From Vallitalea okinawensis (GTDB lineage: Bacteria; Bacillota; Clostridia; Lachnospirales; PQDH01): a DNA stretch of 64,000 bases. Position numbers and translations under genes: made by a program. Shown piece by piece: positions 60,836 through 64,000 of the stretch. The notes under the pieces are model-generated. The model had not been told where the DNA came from. It ran no database searches and saw only the letters and a list, made by a program, of their open reading frames with translations. The stretch covers positions 62,001-126,000 of the forward strand of contig NZ_PQDH01000003.1 of assembly GCF_002964605.1 (NCBI RefSeq), read 5' to 3'. The number at the start of each line of letters is the position of its first letter. Positions within the stretch are counted from its first letter, which is position 1.

Positions 60836-61432
60836 CTAATTAAGTAAATCAACTTCATCTAATGGCCAATATCGTATAAAAGCCTTACCTTCTATGTTAT
60901 TAAAATCTATCAAACCAAAATCTCTACTATCCTTACTTATTTCTCGATTATCTCCTAATACCAATAGTTTATTCTCCGGTACAGTGCATGGAAATTCTAA
61001 TTCTCTACTTCTAGTATCACCTAGGGTATAGGCTTCATAAGATATTTCTCCATTGATATAGACCTTGCCGTCACGGATGTCAACTTCATCACCTGGAATT
61101 CCGATAACCCTTTTTACATAACGCAACCTCTGTTCTTCTCCATTAAATTTCGTAATGTAATCTTCTAATAGGATACCAATGTCACTGCTCCAAAATCCTT
61201 CACTACTTTCTTCATTAAATACGATAATATCTCCTCGCTGAGGGGAGGTAACTTTATAGCTTACCCTATCAATAAATAATCGTTGATTTTCAAAAAGAGT
61301 ATTTTCCATTGATGATTCATGGACTTCTGTTGATGCTAAAACTTCCGCCTGAACAAAAAAAGCAATAATCAATGCTGTTATCACAGTCAGCATTAATTCA
61401 GATATTTCTTTTATAAGTCCGTTTATCGTCAT
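60836..61432 (-). CDS. lepB: Type I signal peptidase (4 of 4), divergent copy
   Basis: Signal peptidase I of ~198 aa, clearly different from the clustered three. One helix, nucleophile Ser in HESSMENTL, Lys in RYVKRVIGIPGDE, box GDNREISKDSR. Between Ser and Lys it carries an insert of about 20 residues (SSEGFWSSDIGILLEDYITKF). The start is uncertain: ATG 61432 has GGAGAG ~10 nt upstream; TTG 61441 (with AAGGAG) and ATG 61468 (no SD) are alternatives. It stands alone, away from the rplS locus, and may serve a subset of exported proteins. Confidence 0.88.
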   Translation of the reverse strand: MTINGLIKEISELMLTVITALIIAFFVQAEVLASTEVHESSMENTLFENQRLFIDRVSYKVTSPQRGDIIVFNEESSEGFWSSDIGILLEDYITKFNGEEQRLRYVKRVIGIPGDEVDIRDGKVYINGEISYEAYTLGDTRSRELEFPCTVPENKLLVLGDNREISKDSRDFGLIDFNNIEGKAFIRYWPLDEVDLLN

Positions 61433-61555
61433 TTTTTTCAATCTCTCCATCTCCTTCAGTAACTTCATCCAAAATGCCTTATTTTACTAAATTAATACTC
61501 ATTATACATGATTAATCATTGAATTGCTATGTTATAAACCTTAAATTAGTATTAC

Positions 61556-61590
61556 AAAAATCTCATGGATTACTTCATTCCATGAGATTT
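61556..61590 (-). terminator. Terminator of the GNAT gene
   Basis: Perfect 12-bp stem AAATCTCATGGA / TCCATGAGATTT and T5 on the minus strand. Confidence 0.85.
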
Positions 61591-61601
61591 AATAGACATT
61601 C

Positions 61602-62159
61602 TTATTCAATTTCTTTTAAGATAGCATATAACTTAACATCATAAAAGTTATCTTCTTTCTTATTATAACCTCTTAATATTCCCTCAAATTCCATTCCGAC
61701 CTTTTCCATAACCCTAACTGAAGGATGATTATCAACATGACATATTCCTTCTATTCTATGTAAATGCATTGAAGAAAACCCAAAATCAACGAGTTTTCTA
61801 GCTATCTCAGAGGCATAACCTTTTCCCCAAAACGCCTCATTCAATGTGTAGCCTATTTCACCTCTGCATGAATTTTGATTAATATTTACATAACCAGCAG
61901 TTCCAATGAGTTTATTATCACTCTTATTCACCACACCCCATATTAAGCAAGAATGACTTTTATAGGCATTGACATAATAGTCTACCACCCTTTTTGAATC
62001 CTCAAGAGTATTATGATTACTCCAAGATGCATACCTAGCTACATTAGGATTTGAAGCATACTCAAAAATATCTGCAACATCTTCCTCAGATACTTTTCTT
62101 AATAACACTCTTTCAGTTTCTATTACAGGCAAATTCTTCATTAGTTCTTCCACTGACAT
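61602..62159 (-). CDS. GNAT N-acetyltransferase, RimJ/RimL-like
   Basis: 185-aa acetyltransferase_3 family enzyme. ETERVLLRKVSEEDVADIFEYAS at the N-terminus, IGTAGYVNI, GEIGYTLNEAFWGKGYASEIARKLVDF (acetyl-CoA P-loop Q/GxGxA region), RIEGICHVDNHPSVRVMEKVGM. Such proteins acetylate ribosomal-protein N-termini or small amines; the target is unknown. Start ATG 62159 has GGGAGTGA 7 nt upstream. It is monocistronic, between terminators. Confidence 0.9.
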   Translation of the reverse strand: MSVEELMKNLPVIETERVLLRKVSEEDVADIFEYASNPNVARYASWSNHNTLEDSKRVVDYYVNAYKSHSCLIWGVVNKSDNKLIGTAGYVNINQNSCRGEIGYTLNEAFWGKGYASEIARKLVDFGFSSMHLHRIEGICHVDNHPSVRVMEKVGMEFEGILRGYNKKEDNFYDVKLYAILKEIE

Positions 62160-62235
62160 CTTTCTCACTCCCGTCAACTATTTATTTTTTATACTTATAA
62201 AATATTATACATGAAATAGTTGTATGAGAAAATGT

Positions 62236-62604
62236 TTATTTAAAGAAAGTATTTTGATCAAAGACTAATAACCATTGATCTTTAAATTTCTTGAAAACTA
62301 AGTTTAAATAGTAATTGATCTTAATAGGTTGACCTTCTGGATCACAATCTCTATAATTGATTTTGAGCAAGGCTGAACACATATCTACACTCTCGATAAC
62401 TTTTAATAGTTCATAATGCAGACTCCAATCCTCGTCCATAAACCAGTCTTGATGAAAAGATTCAAACTTCTCTTTTTCATCAATAATATTACCATCAGGC
62501 ATAATTAAAACTACTTCTTCTTTACTAACCGTTGATAAAAATATATCTAAGTTCTTATCTTTTATAGACTGTAGATGTAATTCTAAAGTATCTTTAAATT
62601 CCAT
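62236..62604 (-). CDS. NTF2-like (SnoaL/DUF4440-type) protein
   Basis: 122-aa soluble protein with the cone-shaped NTF2 pattern: N-terminal helices (FKDTLELHLQSIKDKNLDIFLSTVS), then strands EVVLIMPDGNIIDEKEKFESFHQDWF, ALLKINYRDCD and INYYLNLVFKKFKDQWLLVFDQNTFF. Start ATG 62604 has AAGGAG 7-8 nt upstream. The family covers isomerases, hydrolases and binding proteins; I assign no substrate. The gene overlaps the preceding small ORF by 11 bp, so they are cotranscribed. Confidence 0.8.
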   Translation of the reverse strand: MEFKDTLELHLQSIKDKNLDIFLSTVSKEEVVLIMPDGNIIDEKEKFESFHQDWFMDEDWSLHYELLKVIESVDMCSALLKINYRDCDPEGQPIKINYYLNLVFKKFKDQWLLVFDQNTFFK

Positions 62605-62848
62605 ATGCTTTCTCCTTCTTTGCATTCTTTTCATTACCTCTTTTAAAATTACCAGTTATTTTTGCCATAATGAGTTGGGCTTCTTGAGGGTTAGCAGATG
62701 TTACGCGTTTTATAAACTTATCACTTTCTTTTCCCCTTAATATTTTTACTTGCTTTCCATGCCAATACAAAAATACTTTTTTGTCCTTGGATAATCTGTA
62801 TGAAAAGACTTCCTCGTCAATCACTGTCTCTATATCGGTATTACTCAC
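62594..62848 (-). CDS. Small conserved-looking protein, unknown function
   Basis: 84 aa from GTG 62848, with GGGAGG 8 nt upstream. A short strand-rich front (FSYRLSKDKKVFLYWHGKQVKILRG) is followed by a basic helix (AQLIMAKITGNFKRGNEKNAKKEK). No family is recognised. The gene overlaps the NTF2-like gene by 11 bp, and the basic C-terminus suggests nucleic-acid or ribosome contact, which is speculation. A real gene is supported by the SD and the coupling. Confidence 0.65.
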   Translation of the reverse strand: MSNTDIETVIDEEVFSYRLSKDKKVFLYWHGKQVKILRGKESDKFIKRVTSANPQEAQLIMAKITGNFKRGNEKNAKKEKAYGI

Positions 62849-62948
62849 TCTTCAAACCTCCCTGTCGAAAAGATAATTGATTTATAACTATTTATATCAT
62901 ATTCAAGAATCTCTAAACAAGGGTTAGAATGTTTTTATCCATTTTAGC

Positions 62949-63224
62949 TTAACCAATTACTATCTCCCACTCAACTAATTCGTAAGTATATAACTTTCTA
63001 TTAATCAATGGATCTCCATCACAGATTAGCTTTGCTTCCTCCATACTATCTGCTTTAAAAATAATCATGCCGCCATCTTTGTTCTTAAATCCACCACCTT
63101 TAAAATATCTACTTTTAGCTACTCCCTCTAAGTATCTTATATGTGCATCATAGTCACTTCTTTCAACCTTTTTACCTTCAACTTTATTATCCGTTCTAAT
63201 ATAGTAAATCTCACCTTTACTCAT
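62949..63224 (-). CDS. YciI-family (YCII-related) protein
   Basis: 91-aa dimeric alpha/beta-barrel protein. GGGFKNKDGGMIIFKADSMEEAKLICDGDPLI is the YCII core with the conserved DP pair, and the N-terminal half supplies the His-Ile (AHIRYLEGV) segment. Enzymatic roles are known for only a few members. GGAGG lies 9 nt before the ATG. It starts 4 nt after the flavodoxin-family gene, so they form an operon. Confidence 0.85.
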   Translation of the reverse strand: MSKGEIYYIRTDNKVEGKKVERSDYDAHIRYLEGVAKSRYFKGGGFKNKDGGMIIFKADSMEEAKLICDGDPLINRKLYTYELVEWEIVIG

Positions 63225-63228
63225 TTAT

Positions 63229-63795
63229 TCAGCCCTCCATTAATTTCACATGATTCAAAAGATTTTCAGCAAAATTTTCAATATATTTTAAACTTTTATC
63301 ATTCTCCATTATATCGCCTTTTTTTGTAGCAAAACCTATATTCCAATAATCCGACCCTATTACCACCATGTTATTTACTAAAAAGAATTTAATTAAATCA
63401 GTTATTGCTGCTAATTGACCCGCTTCTCCACCAATAGCAAATCCACCTCCGAATTTTCCGGATAAGGATCTACCATTATTAAATGCAACCATTGTTAATC
63501 TTTGAATGAATGCCATTATTAAAGATGTTGGCATACCAACGTAAACAGGTGTTCCAATAACTAAACCATCATAGTCTAGTACTTGCCTATATAGTCTGTT
63601 AAAATCATCTTGTAGAATACAGTTATCCCTATCCCTACATTTATTACACCCCTTACAATGATGAATGATTTTATCAGATAAGCAAACTAAATCTGTCTTA
63701 ATACCTCTAATTTCTACCTCTTGACTACAAAACTCTAATAACATTTCTGTATTTCCTTTTTTCCTTGGCGACCCGCTTATCAAAAGAATATTCAT
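63229..63795 (-). CDS. Flavodoxin-family NAD(P)H-dependent FMN reductase
   Basis: 188-aa FMN-binding protein. The phosphate loop SGSPRKKGNTEML at the N-terminus binds FMN. A four-cysteine segment CKGCNKCRDRDNC (~48-60) is like that of iron-sulfur flavoproteins. GTPVYVGMPTSLIMAFIQR and GFAIGGEAG follow. Start ATG 63795 (MNILLISGSPRK) has AAAGGA 8 nt upstream. It could reduce quinones, arsenic or chromate species, or act as an electron carrier. It leads the operon with the YciI gene. Confidence 0.88.
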   Translation of the reverse strand: MNILLISGSPRKKGNTEMLLEFCSQEVEIRGIKTDLVCLSDKIIHHCKGCNKCRDRDNCILQDDFNRLYRQVLDYDGLVIGTPVYVGMPTSLIMAFIQRLTMVAFNNGRSLSGKFGGGFAIGGEAGQLAAITDLIKFFLVNNMVVIGSDYWNIGFATKKGDIMENDKSLKYIENFAENLLNHVKLMEG

Positions 63796-63865
63796 TGACA
63801 TTATCCTTTCTATTACATATTCTTACACTTACATGTTTACAACTAATAACTATAAAAATACTATA

Positions 63866-63898
63866 ACAAATAAAATATGACAACTTAATGTCATATTT
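63866..63898 (-). terminator. Terminator of the gene cut by the right edge
   Basis: AAATATGACA / TGTCATATTT, 6-nt loop, then TTTATTTG on the minus strand. Confidence 0.72.
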
Positions 63899-63919
63899 CA
63901 TTCAAAAATTTTCTCTATA

Positions 63920-64000
63920 CTATTCAAAATAAATACACTGCAAGTATCTGCCTTCTCCTTTTTTATATTTAGGTTTTTGAAAGACTCCTTCTTGTATGAG
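63920..64000 (-). CDS. C-terminal fragment of an unknown protein, cut by the window edge
   Basis: The minus-strand frame open at 64000 reads 26 codons (LIQEGVFQKPKYKKGEGRYL...) to TAG at 63920. The composition looks like ordinary protein, and a terminator follows 22 bp later, which together support a real gene end. It is too short to name. Confidence 0.5.
   Translation of the reverse strand, partial: LIQEGVFQKPKYKKGEGRYLQCIYFE

Overview
The window is a low-GC Firmicutes chromosome segment, most likely from a Clostridia lineage (Lachnospirales-like; the rank is inferred). The basis is the AT-rich sequence, AGGAGG-type ribosome sites, several TTG/GTG starts, sigma-A type promoters and the conserved gene block plsX-acpP-rnc-smc-ftsY / ylxM-ffh-rpsP-khpA-rimM-trmD / lepB / rplS / lepB-rbgA. 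Both ends are cut inside genes: an ABC-2 permease on the left (no stop upstream to base 1) and the last 26 codons of a minus-strand gene on the right. I saw no insertion sequence, prophage, CRISPR array or rRNA. One tRNA-Leu(CAA) is present.

Layout. 1-5.3 kb: an ABC-2 exporter and a BceAB-type peptide-resistance transporter (+). 5.3-7.3 kb: a DJ-1/PfpI protein and an unknown membrane-anchored protein (-). 7.4-13.8 kb: a linearmycin-resistance-like module (histidine kinase, response regulator, lipoprotein, ATPase, two permeases; -). 13.9-18 kb: a YknWXYZ-like efflux pump, divergent from it (+). 18-25.4 kb: a FAD oxidoreductase, a ComB homologue, pyrR-pyrP behind a PyrR attenuator, and small conserved proteins. 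25.4-29.2 kb: a LysE exporter lacking a normal start codon, two HAD phosphatases and a GH20 hexosaminidase. 29.3-45.6 kb: core translation, protein targeting, chromosome and lipid genes, interrupted by a plus-strand lrp-ald pair. 45.7-54.8 kb: a GH26-like protein, RecU, a large FtsA-like protein, a peptide-binding protein, CoaE and PolA. 55-58.3 kb: an ECF sigma/anti-sigma pair, tRNA-Leu and RsgA. 58.9-64 kb: a DUF692-like TIM-barrel protein with a DeoR regulator, a fourth signal peptidase and small accessory enzymes.

Two themes stand out. The first 18 kb concentrates transporters and a sensor system typical of cell-envelope and antimicrobial-peptide defence (Bce-, Lnr- and Ykn-type). The core block handles protein export (Ffh, FtsY, three signal peptidases) together with ribosome maturation and lipid synthesis.

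The sequence is rich in readable regulatory structure. There is a PyrR attenuator with exact antiterminator complementarity, an ECF promoter (GGAACTT-N15-CGTCTAA) before the sigma gene, and a perfect sigma-A promoter with three 10-bp tandem repeats before the DeoR gene. Two large hairpins precede rnc. A hairpin repeat occurs in three copies, and two of them show a compensatory base-pair change. Start codons were re-chosen where a Shine-Dalgarno (SD) sequence favoured an internal start; the reason is given in each entry.
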